DNA of 58,617 nt, from contig JALHPF010000002.1 in assembly GCA_022842595.1 (NCBI GenBank), positions 202,888-261,504 on the forward strand, given 5' to 3'. This document shows, piece by piece, positions 1 through 8,231 of this stretch. Origin of the DNA: Rubrivivax sp. Its GTDB lineage: Bacteria > Pseudomonadota > Gammaproteobacteria > Burkholderiales > Burkholderiaceae_C. The position numbers and the translations under genes are program-made. Under the pieces are notes generated by a model that saw only the letters and a program-made list of their open reading frames with translations, was not told the DNA's origin and ran no database searches. Positions within the stretch are counted from its first letter, which is position 1. Each line of letters begins with the position of its first letter.

Positions 1-860
1 GGCCAGGCAGGCCGCAGCAGCAGGACATTGTCCGAATCCACCATGGTTGCATTGGCCCGGTCGCGGTGCTGTCGCCACACCGGCCCGCCGTAGAAGGCTG
101 CCAGGGCCTTCGCGCGGCTGGCCATGCCGGCGAAGCCGCGCAGCCAGACAAAACGATCCGGCGCGTCGAGGTCGCGAAACTGCCCCATCACCGCCATGCC
201 CGCGGCTTCCTGGGTCTCGACGAACTCGCGGTCGAACAGTTCGATCAGCGTGTCGCGCTGGCCGGGGTGCAGGTCGTAGCGGCGCAGCTCGACGACGGCG
301 CAGTCGCTGTCGGCGGCGGGGACGCAACGCCCGTCTGCCTGGCCGCCACTGGCAACACGCTCGAAGGCCATCACCCAGTTGACTTCCCAGCTCTGCCCGC
401 CGTCGGCGGAGAACGCCTGCTCCCAGCGTGCGGCGTCCGTGCCCAGCCGCTGCCACCGGAAGCGCACGCGGATCGGCCGCCCGTCGACGACGTCGTCGCC
501 ATCGAACAGGCCTTCGTCACCCTCGAAGCGCCCGACCACCGGCACTTCCAGCCGGCCGGTGTGCCCGTCGATGCCACCGCCTTCGTTCGTGAGCCAGTAG
601 ATGCTCCACAGCATGGTCGCCGGGTTGAAGACACGCAGCGTCATGCCCACCCAGCCGGGCCGCCACGTTTCTGCCACCAGAGCGTCGAAGTTGGCCACGC
701 CGCCCGGCAATGCCTGCACGCAGGACGTGGCCGTGAACGACTCCCAGTCGTCGCAGCCCTGCAGGCGAAGCTTCAGGCGGTGCTGGCGAACCACCCAGTG
801 GCCGATGAGGAAGTCGAAGTCGCGGATCGCGTTGGCGGTCGGGTTGATGGGGGTGAGCAT
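1..860 (-). CDS. NIPSNAP-family protein with N-terminal DUF1579-like domain (3' end outside window)
   Basis: The minus-strand frame starts at ATG 860 (MLTPINPTANAIRDFDFLIG) and stays open to the window edge, so the C-terminus is missing. The first ~170 residues look like the small beta-barrel domain of DUF1579/SRPBCC-like proteins (IGHW near residue 20, then several tryptophan-rich strands). From about residue 190 the motif ELRRYDLHPGQRDTLIELF, followed by FVETQEAAGM, is typical of the NIPSNAP ferredoxin-like domain. NIPSNAP domains occur in small proteins of poorly known, often oxidative or catabolic, function. The gene is divergent from the WYL regulator at 942 with only 81 bp between them, which suggests that regulator controls it. 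Family assignment is from sequence pattern only. Confidence 0.75.
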   Translation of the reverse strand, partial: MLTPINPTANAIRDFDFLIGHWVVRQHRLKLRLQGCDDWESFTATSCVQALPGGVANFDALVAETWRPGWVGMTLRVFNPATMLWSIYWLTNEGGGIDGHTGRLEVPVVGRFEGDEGLFDGDDVVDGRPIRVRFRWQRLGTDAARWEQAFSADGGQSWEVNWVMAFERVASGGQADGRCVPAADSDCAVVELRRYDLHPGQRDTLIELFDREFVETQEAAGMAVMGQFRDLDAPDRFVWLRGFAGMASRAKALAAFYGGPVWRQHRDRANATMVDSDNVLLLRPAW

Positions 861-941
861 GGCGGGCTTTCTCGGTCGAAATCAGGGGAGCCCATCTTCG
901 ACAAGATAATCTGACATCTGCTGTCGTGATTCGGCATCGTC

Positions 942-1958
942 ATGAAATCCAGTCGCCTGTTGTCCTTGCTCATGCTGTTGCAGGCGCAAGGTCGCGTCAC
1001 CGCCGGCGTGCTTGCACGAACACTGGAAGTCTCCGAGCGCACGATCCTGCGCGACATCGACCAACTCTCTGCCGCAGGCGTTCCGCTCTGGGGTGAACGC
1101 GGGCGACTGGGGGGCTTCCAGCTGCGCCCCGGCTGGACCACGCAGCTCACGGGAATGACCGAGTCCGAGGCCAGCGCGCTGCTGCTTGCCGGGATGCCGG
1201 GGCCGGCCACCGAGCTGGGGCTGGGCGAGGCCGCCGTGTCGGCGCGCCTGAAGCTGCTGGCCAGCGTGCCGGCACCGCTGAGGCAGGGCGCCGCGGCGGT
1301 GGCCGACCGCTTGTACATCGATCCTGTCGATTGGTATCGCGCGCCGGAAGCCCCGGTGTTCCTTCGCCAGGCGGCAGAGGCTGTCTGGCAGGGCCGGCGG
1401 GCCCGCGTCGACTACCGCGGCTGGCGCGGCAGTTCACGGCGTGAGCTCGAACCGCTGGGGCTGGTGCTGAAGGCGGGTGCCTGGTACATGGTGGCGCGCG
1501 AGACCGGCAAGGACGCTGTCCAGACCTACCGCCTCGCCAGCGTTCAGGGCATGGTGCTCGGCAAGGCCGGCTTCCGACGACCGCGCGCATTCGATCTCTC
1601 GCGCTATTGGCTTGAAGCCACGGCTCGCTTCGAGTCCGAATTGAGACCGTTGCGGGCGCAGGTGCTGGTGTCGCCGCGGGCGTTGGCGTGGCTGGTTCAC
1701 GCGCGCAGCCCGTTCGTGCCGGTGACCGAGCTTGCCGCTGGCATGGTGGTGCCTCCCGGCTGGGCCTGTGTGTCGCTGCCGATCGAATCGATCGAGCACG
1801 GTGCGCGGCAGGTTCTCGGTTACGGGGCGGAGGTCGAGGTGGTGGCGCCGCAGGTGCTGCGTGACGCAGTGGCCAGGCTGGCGGCGCAGGTCCTGAAGCG
1901 CCACGCGCCGCGCCCTGCGGCAGTCCGGGCTGGCGGGCGGTCGGCAGACGCTGGCTAA
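942..1958 (+). CDS. YafY/WYL-domain transcriptional regulator
   Basis: 338 aa. An N-terminal DeoR/HTH_11-type winged helix spans residues ~5-58 (RLLSLLMLLQAQGRVTAGVL, then SERTILRDIDQLSAAGVPLW). A WYL domain follows from about residue 135 (ELEPLGLVLKAGAWYMVARE), with a C-terminal WCX-like extension. This layout is that of YafY/PafBC-type DNA-binding regulators, whose WYL domain is thought to bind a ligand or nucleic acid. It is transcribed divergently from the NIPSNAP-type gene, its most likely target. ATG 942 is the first start after the divergent gap. The ligand cannot be told from the sequence. Confidence 0.9.
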   Translation: MKSSRLLSLLMLLQAQGRVTAGVLARTLEVSERTILRDIDQLSAAGVPLWGERGRLGGFQLRPGWTTQLTGMTESEASALLLAGMPGPATELGLGEAAVSARLKLLASVPAPLRQGAAAVADRLYIDPVDWYRAPEAPVFLRQAAEAVWQGRRARVDYRGWRGSSRRELEPLGLVLKAGAWYMVARETGKDAVQTYRLASVQGMVLGKAGFRRPRAFDLSRYWLEATARFESELRPLRAQVLVSPRALAWLVHARSPFVPVTELAAGMVVPPGWACVSLPIESIEHGARQVLGYGAEVEVVAPQVLRDAVARLAAQVLKRHAPRPAAVRAGGRSADAG

Positions 1959-2033
1959 CATCGTGGAACGAACCATCAGGAGGCCGGCCATGGCGACGCG
2001 TTCCCGCAGCAGACCAGTCAAGCGTGCCAGGCC

Positions 2034-2951
2034 ATGGCGCTGAGCGTGGCCGTGATGGGTGCCGGCGCAGTGGGCTGCTACTTCGGCGGCCTGCTGGCAC
2101 GCGCCGGCCACGAGGTGGTGCTGATCGGCCGGCCCGGCCATGTGCAGGCCATCCAGGCCGCCGGTCTGCGCCTGCAGACCCGCAGTTTCGATGAAGCGGT
2201 CCACTTGCGGGCCAGCACCGAAGCCGCGGCCGTGCGCGGTGCGGGCCTGGTTCTGGTGTGCGTGAAGTCGACCGACACCGAAAGCGCGGCGATGGCGATG
2301 CGAGAGCACCTGGCGCCCGATGCCTTGGTGTTGAGTCTGCAGAACGGCGTCGACAACGCGGAGCGATTGCGCCAGCAGCTGACGCAGCCGGTGCGTGCCG
2401 CGGTGGTGTATGTCGCGGCTGAAATGGCTGGCCCAGGCCACGTGCGCCACCATGGCCGCGGCGAACTGCTGGTCGAACCGGGGCCAGGCGGCGACCGATG
2501 GGCGGAGTCCTTCCGCGCTGCGGGCATTCCGGTCGAGATCTCGGCCGACGTGCGACAGGCGCTGTGGGTCAAGCTCATCCTGAACTGTGCCTACAACGCC
2601 CTGTCGGCCATCGGCCAGGTGCCGTACGGCAGGCTGGTGGCCAGCGCCGGGGTGGCCGACGTGATGCAGGCCGTGGTGCAGGAGTGCGCCGCGGTGGCGG
2701 CCGCCGAGGGTGTGACGCTGCCTGCCGGGATCGACGCCACGGTGCGTTCGTTGGCGGGCACGATGCCCGAGCAGCGGTCGTCCACCGCGCAGGACCTGGC
2801 GCGTGGCAGACGCACCGAGATCGCCCATCTGAACGGCTTCGTGGTGCGGCGGGGGCAGGTGCACGGCATCGCCTGCCCGGCCAACCTGGTGCTGCTGACC
2901 CTCGTGCAACTGCTGGAAGCCGAACGCGCGGCTGGCGCTTCGGTGGCGTGA
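2034..2951 (+). CDS. panE: 2-dehydropantoate 2-reductase (ketopantoate reductase)
   Basis: 305 aa, normal length for the family. The N-terminal Rossmann motif GAGAVGCYFGGLLARAGHEV binds NADPH. LVCVKSTDTE and LSLQNGVDNAERL are the typical second and third nucleotide-domain blocks. The C-terminal all-helical domain has the conserved stretch KLILNCAYNALSAIGQVPYG with the catalytic lysine region. The enzyme reduces ketopantoate to pantoate for pantothenate/CoA synthesis in the cytosol. Paralogues in this family can act on other 2-oxo acids, so panE is likely but not certain. It follows the WYL gene by 75 bp on the same strand and ends before a convergent small gene. Confidence 0.85.
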   Translation: MALSVAVMGAGAVGCYFGGLLARAGHEVVLIGRPGHVQAIQAAGLRLQTRSFDEAVHLRASTEAAAVRGAGLVLVCVKSTDTESAAMAMREHLAPDALVLSLQNGVDNAERLRQQLTQPVRAAVVYVAAEMAGPGHVRHHGRGELLVEPGPGGDRWAESFRAAGIPVEISADVRQALWVKLILNCAYNALSAIGQVPYGRLVASAGVADVMQAVVQECAAVAAAEGVTLPAGIDATVRSLAGTMPEQRSSTAQDLARGRRTEIAHLNGFVVRRGQVHGIACPANLVLLTLVQLLEAERAAGASVA

Positions 2952-2975
2952 GGTCAGTTCGGGGCGGCGGTCGGC

Positions 2976-3212
2976 TCAGACGCTGCGTGCGAGTGGCCCC
3001 AGGCAAAGGCGTTCGAGCGCGTCGACGCGGCGTTCGAACTCGCGCGATTCAAGGATCGAATTCGCCAGCAGGCCGGCGCGAACAGCCTGGGCATGCTGGG
3101 CCCGCATCACGTCGAAAGGCGTGTGCAGCGCTGCCGTCAGCCATGGCAGGCCTGGCATGCCCAGCATCGCGGGCAGAGTGCTCCGGGGGCTGTGGGGCAG
3201 AGCGATGGCCAT
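2976..3212 (-). CDS. small hypothetical protein downstream of DUF3563 gene
   Basis: 78 aa if started at ATG 3212 (MAIALPHSPRSTLPAMLGMP). The frame is open upstream to 3299, but that start would overlap the DUF3563 gene; 3212 lies 11 bp after the DUF3563 stop at 3224. The middle (LHTPFDVMRAQHAQAVRAGL) and the end are helical and charged. No family recognised. The close spacing suggests co-transcription with the DUF3563 gene. It could also be a chance frame. Confidence 0.45.
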   Translation of the reverse strand: MAIALPHSPRSTLPAMLGMPGLPWLTAALHTPFDVMRAQHAQAVRAGLLANSILESREFERRVDALERLCLGPLARSV

Positions 3213-3223
3213 GGCGCTGGCTT

Positions 3224-3406
3224 TCAGCGGACGTACAGCCCGACGGCGATACCACCGCTGGGGTTGCGCCCACGTTCGTCGAGCGTGCGCATGCGGCATT
3301 CCAGGTCCTGGATGTCGGCGGCACCAGCCAGGTAGGCATCGTCGACGTCGCGCTGGGTTTCGGCGCGGGGAATGAGGGAGAGAAGGGCGTTCAGCAGGCG
3401 GGACAT
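3224..3406 (-). CDS. DUF3563 family small protein
   Basis: 60 aa. The sequence MSRLLNALLSLIPRAETQRD, followed by DAYLAGAADIQDLECRMRTL, is characteristic of DUF3563, a family of ~50-60 aa proteins common in Burkholderiales. Function unknown. The small size, high charge and conserved N-terminal MSRLL block are the evidence. It lies 46 bp downstream of the hybrid kinase gene on the same strand, with a 10-bp palindrome at that kinase's 3' end, so it may have its own promoter. Confidence 0.8.
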   Translation of the reverse strand: MSRLLNALLSLIPRAETQRDVDDAYLAGAADIQDLECRMRTLDERGRNPSGGIAVGLYVR

Positions 3407-3449
3407 GGGGTACTTCGTGGTTACGGGTTTTCCCTTAGTCTAATCCCTG

Positions 3450-3459
3450 GGGTTAACCC
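3450..3459. promoter_or_regulatory. GGGTTAACCC palindrome upstream of DUF3563 gene (possible operator)
   Basis: A perfect 10-bp dyad, GGGTTAACCC, lies 44-53 bp upstream of the DUF3563 start and overlaps the stop of the hybrid kinase gene. Nearby text is AT-rich for this genome (CCCTTAGTCTAATCC). This fits an operator or promoter element but no protein can be assigned. Confidence 0.3.
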
Positions 3460-5240
3460 TTAATAGAGGAGCGACTCTCGCCTGCCCTGGAAGTCGCGAC
3501 AAAACTGGCATCGAAGGCCAGCGCGTGGCTGAGGAAGGCACGAAGCTGCACCGCGCGCAGCGGTTTGCGCAGAACGACGAGGCCGGCCTCTGCGGCCTGC
3601 TTCGCCTGGGCACTGTCGGCGTCGCCCGTGACCAGCACCGCCGGCAGCGCAGTGCCCAAGGCGCCGCGCAGGCGCATCACCGTTTCGCAGCCATTGCCAC
3701 CTTCACCCAGCCGCAGGTCGGCCACGACACATTCAGGCAACCAGTCGTCGGCCAGCCGGGCCAGCGCCTGGTCAGCGCTGGCGGCCTGGCGAACCTGGCA
3801 GCCCCAGCCGACGAGCAGACGCTTCAGGGCGTCGCAAGAGGCCGGGTCGTCTTCGACGATCAGAAGCCTGCGGCCGAGCAGAGGGTCGCTCAGCAAGGCC
3901 TGCTCCTGGGTCGACCCACCACCCGCCGCTACCCCGATCCCGGCCGCCGCGTCGGGGGCCGGCGCCAGCCGCAGCGCCACGCTCGTGCCTTGACCTGGCA
4001 GCGATGACAGTTGCAGGTTCAACGACAGCAGCTCGCTGAGACGCCGCACGATGGCCAGGCCCAGCCCGTAACCCTGGCGCGCATCCCGCCCCGGGTTGCC
4101 GGTCTGGAAGAAGGGTTCGAACACACGCTGCAAGTCCGCTGAGCTGATGCCCACGCCGGTGTCGCTGACGCCAACGTTCACGCTGCCGTCGGCCTGCCTG
4201 GCTTCCAGCCGCACGCTCCCCTGCAGGGTGTAACGAATGGCATTGGACAACAGGTTCGACAGCACCCGCTGCAGCAGCCGCGCATCGGTGAACACCAGCA
4301 TGCTCGTCGTGTCGACCTGCAGGTCCAGGCCCTTGTCGCGGGCCAGCGGCAGGTAGACGGCGGCCAGCTCGTGCAGCAGCGGCGCGATGTCGAACACGGC
4401 CGGTTCGGGCACGACCGTGCCCGATTCCAGGCGCGACAGTTCCATCAGCCCGTCCACGATGGTCCCCATCTGCTGCACACATTGCACGATGCGTTCGGCC
4501 GCCTGGGCCAGCTGCTGCGTCCCGGGTTCGTGCGGCAGGGCCTGTGCCAGCAGGCCGATGGCGTTGAGCGGCTGGCGCAGATCGTGGCTGGCGGCGGCCA
4601 GGAACTGGGCCTTCGCAGCATGCGCCTGTTCCGCCTGCACCTGTGCCAGGCCACGGGCTTCGACTTCGAGCCTGAGCTCGTCGATGAGCCCGTCATTGCG
4701 TTGCCGCTGAGCCTGGATCTCGGCCAGCCAGCGCGACTGCCGGTAGCCCAGCACCAAAGCGGCCACGGCCAGCAGGGCCGACAGCGCGGCCAGGGTGATG
4801 TGGATCTGGCCGATCCACAGGTCGCGCAGGAGCAGGGGGACGGTGACACACAGCACATAGACCACCTGCACCGGGTACGCGCGCGACAGGTTCAAGACGT
4901 TGGCCAGCACGATGATGGCCAGGCAGACATGAAGCACCGCTTCTGCCACCAGCTGGCCCGGGGCAACCAGCAGCCAGCTGCCCAGACCCCACACCAGGGC
5001 CTGAACTGCCGCGATGCACAGCACCCACAGCGCGCGGCCAGCCAGGGGCTCGCTGCCCGCTTCGCCGAGCGGGGCGCGGCTGGCTTCGGCCAGGCGAGTC
5101 AGGCGCACCGCGAAGAAGAGCAGCAGCCAGCCCAGCAGCAGGCGGCCGTCGACATGCCCGATGAAGGGTACGACCACCACGAGGGCGTTCAGCGAACCCA
5201 GCAGCAGAGCAGGGCGCGAGCCGCGCATCATGTCGCGCAC
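3453..5240 (-). CDS. hybrid sensor histidine kinase with C-terminal receiver domain
   Basis: 595 aa from GTG 5240. An N-terminal membrane region of about six hydrophobic segments (residues ~10-170) is followed by a short coiled coil, a HisKA domain with phospho-acceptor His in AAASHDLRQPLNAIGLLAQ, a HATPase_c domain (LLSNAIRYT; DTGVGIS; GYGLGLAIV), and a receiver domain ending the protein (RLLIVEDDPAS; phospho-acceptor Asp in VADLRLGEG). The RpfC/BarA-like hybrid layout suggests signal relay, probably to the LuxR-type regulator encoded just upstream at 5310-5924. The frame is open upstream to a TAG near 5312 without an ATG, so GTG 5240 is the best start. The signal is unknown. Confidence 0.85.
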   Translation of the reverse strand: MRDMMRGSRPALLLGSLNALVVVVPFIGHVDGRLLLGWLLLFFAVRLTRLAEASRAPLGEAGSEPLAGRALWVLCIAAVQALVWGLGSWLLVAPGQLVAEAVLHVCLAIIVLANVLNLSRAYPVQVVYVLCVTVPLLLRDLWIGQIHITLAALSALLAVAALVLGYRQSRWLAEIQAQRQRNDGLIDELRLEVEARGLAQVQAEQAHAAKAQFLAAASHDLRQPLNAIGLLAQALPHEPGTQQLAQAAERIVQCVQQMGTIVDGLMELSRLESGTVVPEPAVFDIAPLLHELAAVYLPLARDKGLDLQVDTTSMLVFTDARLLQRVLSNLLSNAIRYTLQGSVRLEARQADGSVNVGVSDTGVGISSADLQRVFEPFFQTGNPGRDARQGYGLGLAIVRRLSELLSLNLQLSSLPGQGTSVALRLAPAPDAAAGIGVAAGGGSTQEQALLSDPLLGRRLLIVEDDPASCDALKRLLVGWGCQVRQAASADQALARLADDWLPECVVADLRLGEGGNGCETVMRLRGALGTALPAVLVTGDADSAQAKQAAEAGLVVLRKPLRAVQLRAFLSHALAFDASFVATSRAGESRSSIKG

Positions 5241-5309
5241 CTGCCGTCGGTCCAGGCCGAAGGCGCGGGTGAGCGGCGAGCGTGTCGGTCTGGTGGCCAG
5301 AGTGCACCC

Positions 5310-5924
5310 CTAGAGCAGCCCGCGCTGCCGGGCCAGCACCAGCAGCTGGGTGCGGTTGCGCGCCCCCAGCTGGCCCAGCAAGGCGGTGACATGCAGCTTG
5401 ACAGTGCGCTCTGCGATGCCGAGTGCGGCTGCAATGCGCTTGTTCGGCTGGCCGTGCGCCAGCATGGCCAGCACTTCCAGCTGGCGCAGGGTGGGCTGCG
5501 GCGAACCGGCCAGCTGCACATCAGGCAGGGCGCTGCCTGGCAGCGAGCCGAAGGCCAGCCCCCCCGAAGCGACCTGCTTCAGTGCCGCCTGCATCTGGGC
5601 CAGCGACTGCGTCTTGCCGATGAAGCCGCTGGCCCCGGCAGCGCGCGCTGCAGCCAGCAAGGTGAGGGTCTCGTCGCCGGAGATCAGCATGCGTGCGATG
5701 TGCGGAAACTGGCGGCCGAAGCGGCGCAGGCCGTCGATGCCGTTGTCCAGGCCCAGCTTGTAGTCGACGAGAACGATGTCCAGGTCGGCGTGTTCGGTGG
5801 CCAGTTCCAGGGCGGCATCCAGCGAGCTCGCGTTGAACACTTCGACGCCGGGTTCGGCCAACGACAGGGCGTGCGCAAAGCCCACGCCGAAAAGCAGATG
5901 GTCGTCCACCAGCAGCAGCTTCAT
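5310..5924 (-). CDS. LuxR/NarL-family response regulator
   Basis: 204 aa. The receiver domain (MKLLLVDDHLLFGVG; phospho-acceptor D54 in LVDYKLGLD; conserved Lys in GFIGKTQS) is followed by a LuxR-type helix-turn-helix (TLRQLEVLAMLAHGQPNKRI, then GIAERTVKLHVTALLGQLGA). It is the first gene of a two-gene minus-strand unit with the hybrid kinase at 3453-5240; about 70 bp separate stop and start. It should bind DNA as a dimer after phosphorylation. Target genes are unknown. Confidence 0.9.
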   Translation of the reverse strand: MKLLLVDDHLLFGVGFAHALSLAEPGVEVFNASSLDAALELATEHADLDIVLVDYKLGLDNGIDGLRRFGRQFPHIARMLISGDETLTLLAAARAAGASGFIGKTQSLAQMQAALKQVASGGLAFGSLPGSALPDVQLAGSPQPTLRQLEVLAMLAHGQPNKRIAAALGIAERTVKLHVTALLGQLGARNRTQLLVLARQRGLL

Positions 5925-6068
5925 GGCGGGTCTGCCTGGTGCGGGCCGTTCTGTGCAGGACTACGCTTCAAGGTGGGCCACCCTTTCGAGCATCGGGGTT
6001 CACCCGGGATGGCGCACTGTAGCCACGCGCGGGTGCGTGCGGCTCTCCGCCTGTCGCAAGCCGCGCAG

Positions 6069-6088
6069 ACCTGCCCTTCAGGGCAGGT
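6069..6088. terminator. hairpin ACCTGCCC-TTCA-GGGCAGGT in the 5925-6208 gap
   Basis: A perfect 8-bp stem with a 4-nt loop lies ~120 bp past the stop of the HPP/CBS gene and ~145 bp before the response-regulator start, both on the minus strand. It has no clear T-tract, so it is a weak or factor-assisted terminator candidate, or an mRNA-end stabiliser. The rest of the 284-bp gap shows no convincing gene. Confidence 0.35.
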
Positions 6089-6208
6089 GACGGTGCTGCC
6101 TGCTGCTTGCCTTCGTCAGCAGGCGCGGTTGAAGCCGTCCAGGCTGGGCTGGGCAGTCTGTGGCCGAGTTCGCTGCCGCGAGCCTTCGCCAAGTGGGGCA
6201 CGGCTGCG

Positions 6209-7393
6209 TCAGCGGTTGCCGGCCTCGCCCGAAACCTGTGATCGGTACAGCGCTGCCACCAGGTCCGACTGCGTGACCATGCCAGACAGGCGGCCCTGGC
6301 CGTTGACCACCGGCACGTGGTGCAGCCCCTGGTCGGACAGGCGCGACACCAGCTCGACCACCGAATCGTCTTCTGCGGCGGTCTGCGCCGGGCTGCTCAT
6401 GATCTGACCGACGACTTCGGCCTTGTCGGAGGTCACGCCGGGGGTGGGGGTGATCAGCTGACGGATGCGCCGACCCAGGCTGAGGTGGTCACGCGGGTCG
6501 AGCTTGGCGTGTTCGAGAAAGTCCACCAGCGTCACCACGCCGATCACCCGGCGTGCCCGGTCGACGACGGGCAAGGCGCGGATACGGTGCTTGTGCAGCA
6601 GCGCCCAGGCTTCGTCCAGCGGCGTGGCGAACTCCACCGTCACCAGGTCGCGCGACATGATGTCCGCGCAGCGCACGCTGCCGAAGCGGCGCTGCCAGGC
6701 CTGCATCTGGGCCTGGCGCAACAGGTCTTCCAGCGCATCGCGATCGATGTCGACGAGCTGATTGAAGTTGCGCAGCGCGGCGTCGAGGTCGGCGGTGGTC
6801 AACCCGATGCGGTCCTGCGGTGAGGGGTCGGCCGTGCGGTGGCGACTGCCGTGAACGATCGGCCCATGCATCGGCGCCGGCTGCGTCACTTGCCGCCAAG
6901 CCAGCGCCACCGCCAGCAGCAGGACTGAATTCGCCGCCACCGGCAACAGCGCGAAACCGAAGCCCAGGTCATGCACGGCACCATGGCCGAGCACGGCGGT
7001 GATGGCGACCGCACCGCCTGGCGGGTGCACGCAGCGCAAGGGAAACATCAGCGCCAGCGCCAGGCCGCCAGCCAGCGCCGCAGCCACTGGCGTGGGCCCC
7101 AGCCAGCGCAACACCGCAACCCCGACCAGCGCCGACATCACGTTGCCCGCCAGCATGGGCCAGGGTTGGGCCAGCGGGCTGCTGGGCACGGCGAACAGCA
7201 GCACGGCAGAAGCACCCATCGGGGCCGCCAGCCACAGCGACTGCGCGCCCCAGCCCAGCCAGACCAGCCCTCCGGCCAGCCACAGGCCCAGCACGGCTCC
7301 CAGCACATCACGGGCGCGCTCGCGCTGGCTGACGGTCTGGCGTTGGACGCCCAGCCACAGCCACCAGCGCTTGTCCGCCAGGGTGCTCTTCAT
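6209..7393 (-). CDS. HPP-family membrane protein with two CBS domains
   Basis: 394 aa. An N-terminal HPP transmembrane domain (residues ~20-175, about five helices) contains the signature RCVHPPGGAVAIT and APMGASAVLLFAVPSSPLAQ. A soluble C-terminal half carries two CBS motifs: CADIMSRDLVTVEFATPLDE, then VVDRARRVIGVVTLVDFLEH; and GQIMSSPAQTAAEDDSVVEL, then HHVPVVNGQGRLSGMVTQSD. HPP proteins include nitrite transporters of plastids and cyanobacteria; CBS pairs bind adenine nucleotides. Here it is co-directional with the DUF6306 gene (59 bp gap) and divergent from the nar operon, so a role in nitrite/nitrate movement is plausible but inferred. Confidence 0.85.
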   Translation of the reverse strand: MKSTLADKRWWLWLGVQRQTVSQRERARDVLGAVLGLWLAGGLVWLGWGAQSLWLAAPMGASAVLLFAVPSSPLAQPWPMLAGNVMSALVGVAVLRWLGPTPVAAALAGGLALALMFPLRCVHPPGGAVAITAVLGHGAVHDLGFGFALLPVAANSVLLLAVALAWRQVTQPAPMHGPIVHGSRHRTADPSPQDRIGLTTADLDAALRNFNQLVDIDRDALEDLLRQAQMQAWQRRFGSVRCADIMSRDLVTVEFATPLDEAWALLHKHRIRALPVVDRARRVIGVVTLVDFLEHAKLDPRDHLSLGRRIRQLITPTPGVTSDKAEVVGQIMSSPAQTAAEDDSVVELVSRLSDQGLHHVPVVNGQGRLSGMVTQSDLVAALYRSQVSGEAGNR

Positions 7394-7452
7394 CGAACCA
7401 GCGGTTGGGGGCGACCCAGCAGCAGCCGCTGCCTGGAGGCGCTCAAGAACCC

Positions 7453-7956
7453 TTAAGGGCCTCCCGGCTTGTCGACCGCATAGCGCGCGTCCACGCGGCC
7501 GATGTTCTGGTGGTGCGCCTGGAGCATGCTGTCGAGATCGGCGCGTACCGCGGCGTCTTCGATGCGCGGAATCAGGGCCTGCAGCTTGCGCACCACCCAG
7601 GCCTGGCCGCGGTTGAGGAAGCGCAGTCGGTCATCGACGTCGGCAATGGCCATGGCCTTGCCCCAGAACGCGCCGGTGGCGGTGGAAGGCGTGGCCTCCA
7701 TCGCCTTGATCGTGCGCATCAGCATGCCGCACCAGCGGACTTCGTCCTTGTGGATGTCGGCGACCAATTCAGCCAGTTCAGGCAGCGAAACCTCGCGTTC
7801 GGTTTCCATGGCCACCCTGGCGCCGGCCCGTTCAGCCTCGAGCAGTTCGTTCAGTGCTGCCAGGATCTCGTCGCGCGCAGCAGGTGAGGAAGGCGCCTCG
7901 GCGCCGGGGGCAGGGCTCGAAGACCTGGCTGCAAGAGTAGGGTCCGGGATCGTCAT
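7453..7956 (-). CDS. DUF6306 family, ferritin-like helical protein
   Basis: 167 aa. A low-complexity Ala/Pro/Ser leader of ~25 residues is followed by a four-helix pattern with Glu/His-containing repeats (LNELLEAERAGARVAMETER; IHKDEVRWCGMLMRTIKAME; LNRGQAWVVRKLQALIPRIE; LQAHHQNI), matching the DUF6306 family as I know it. The ExxR and DExRW positions resemble metal-binding ferritin-like folds. It is divergent from narK across a 275-bp promoter region holding an FNR-type box, so it is probably anaerobically regulated. Function unknown. Confidence 0.7.
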   Translation of the reverse strand: MTIPDPTLAARSSSPAPGAEAPSSPAARDEILAALNELLEAERAGARVAMETEREVSLPELAELVADIHKDEVRWCGMLMRTIKAMEATPSTATGAFWGKAMAIADVDDRLRFLNRGQAWVVRKLQALIPRIEDAAVRADLDSMLQAHHQNIGRVDARYAVDKPGGP

Positions 7957-8063
7957 GGTGTGGTGCAGATGCGGGTGAGATGGCGGGTGGGATGGCGGGT
8001 TGGCGAAAGGTGGAATCGCTCGGCGATTGGCGCCAGTCTGGGGGAATGTTCGCGCAAGAGACG

Positions 8064-8077
8064 TTGACCGTGGTCAA
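8064..8077. promoter_or_regulatory. FNR/DNR/CRP-family box TTGACCGTGGTCAA
   Basis: TTGAC-N4-GTCAA with perfect 5-bp arms, the pattern bound by FNR/ANR/DNR-type regulators. It is centred 161 bp upstream of the narK1 ATG and 114 bp from the divergent DUF6306 start. It can explain anaerobic induction of the nar operon on one side and of the DUF6306-HPP unit on the other. Confidence 0.75.
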
Positions 8078-8101
8078 GTTTCGGACCAAATCGGCACCCA
8101 G

Positions 8102-8117
8102 TAGTTCTTCAGAACTA
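8102..8117. promoter_or_regulatory. NarL/NarP-like 7-2-7 inverted heptamers
   Basis: The 16-bp palindrome TAGTTCTTCAGAACTA consists of two inverted heptamers TAGTTCT separated by 2 bp. Each heptamer matches the NarL consensus TACYYMT at six of seven positions, and 7-2-7 spacing is the known preferred NarL/NarP arrangement. It lies 25 bp downstream of the FNR-type box, in front of narK1. A NarXL pair is encoded at 27354-29899. Confidence 0.55.
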
Positions 8118-8231
8118 TGCCTGCGTGAAACGCTGTAGTTCGATCGCCGTGCCTTGCCCTGGCCAGCAGGCGGATGTTCAGCGGGGCCGGCCGCGCCCAC
8201 AGTCTCGATCAACCCAAGACGAGACTGTTCC

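Noticed and set aside
5968..6201. 77-aa minus-strand frame between the response regulator and HPP genes
   Set aside because: Ala/Pro/Arg-rich composition without a motif; the region has a hairpin and looks intergenic.
4371..6407. 678-aa plus-strand open frame opposite the hybrid kinase and response regulator
   Set aside because: Gln/Arg-rich shadow frame; the minus strand has two genes with complete domains.
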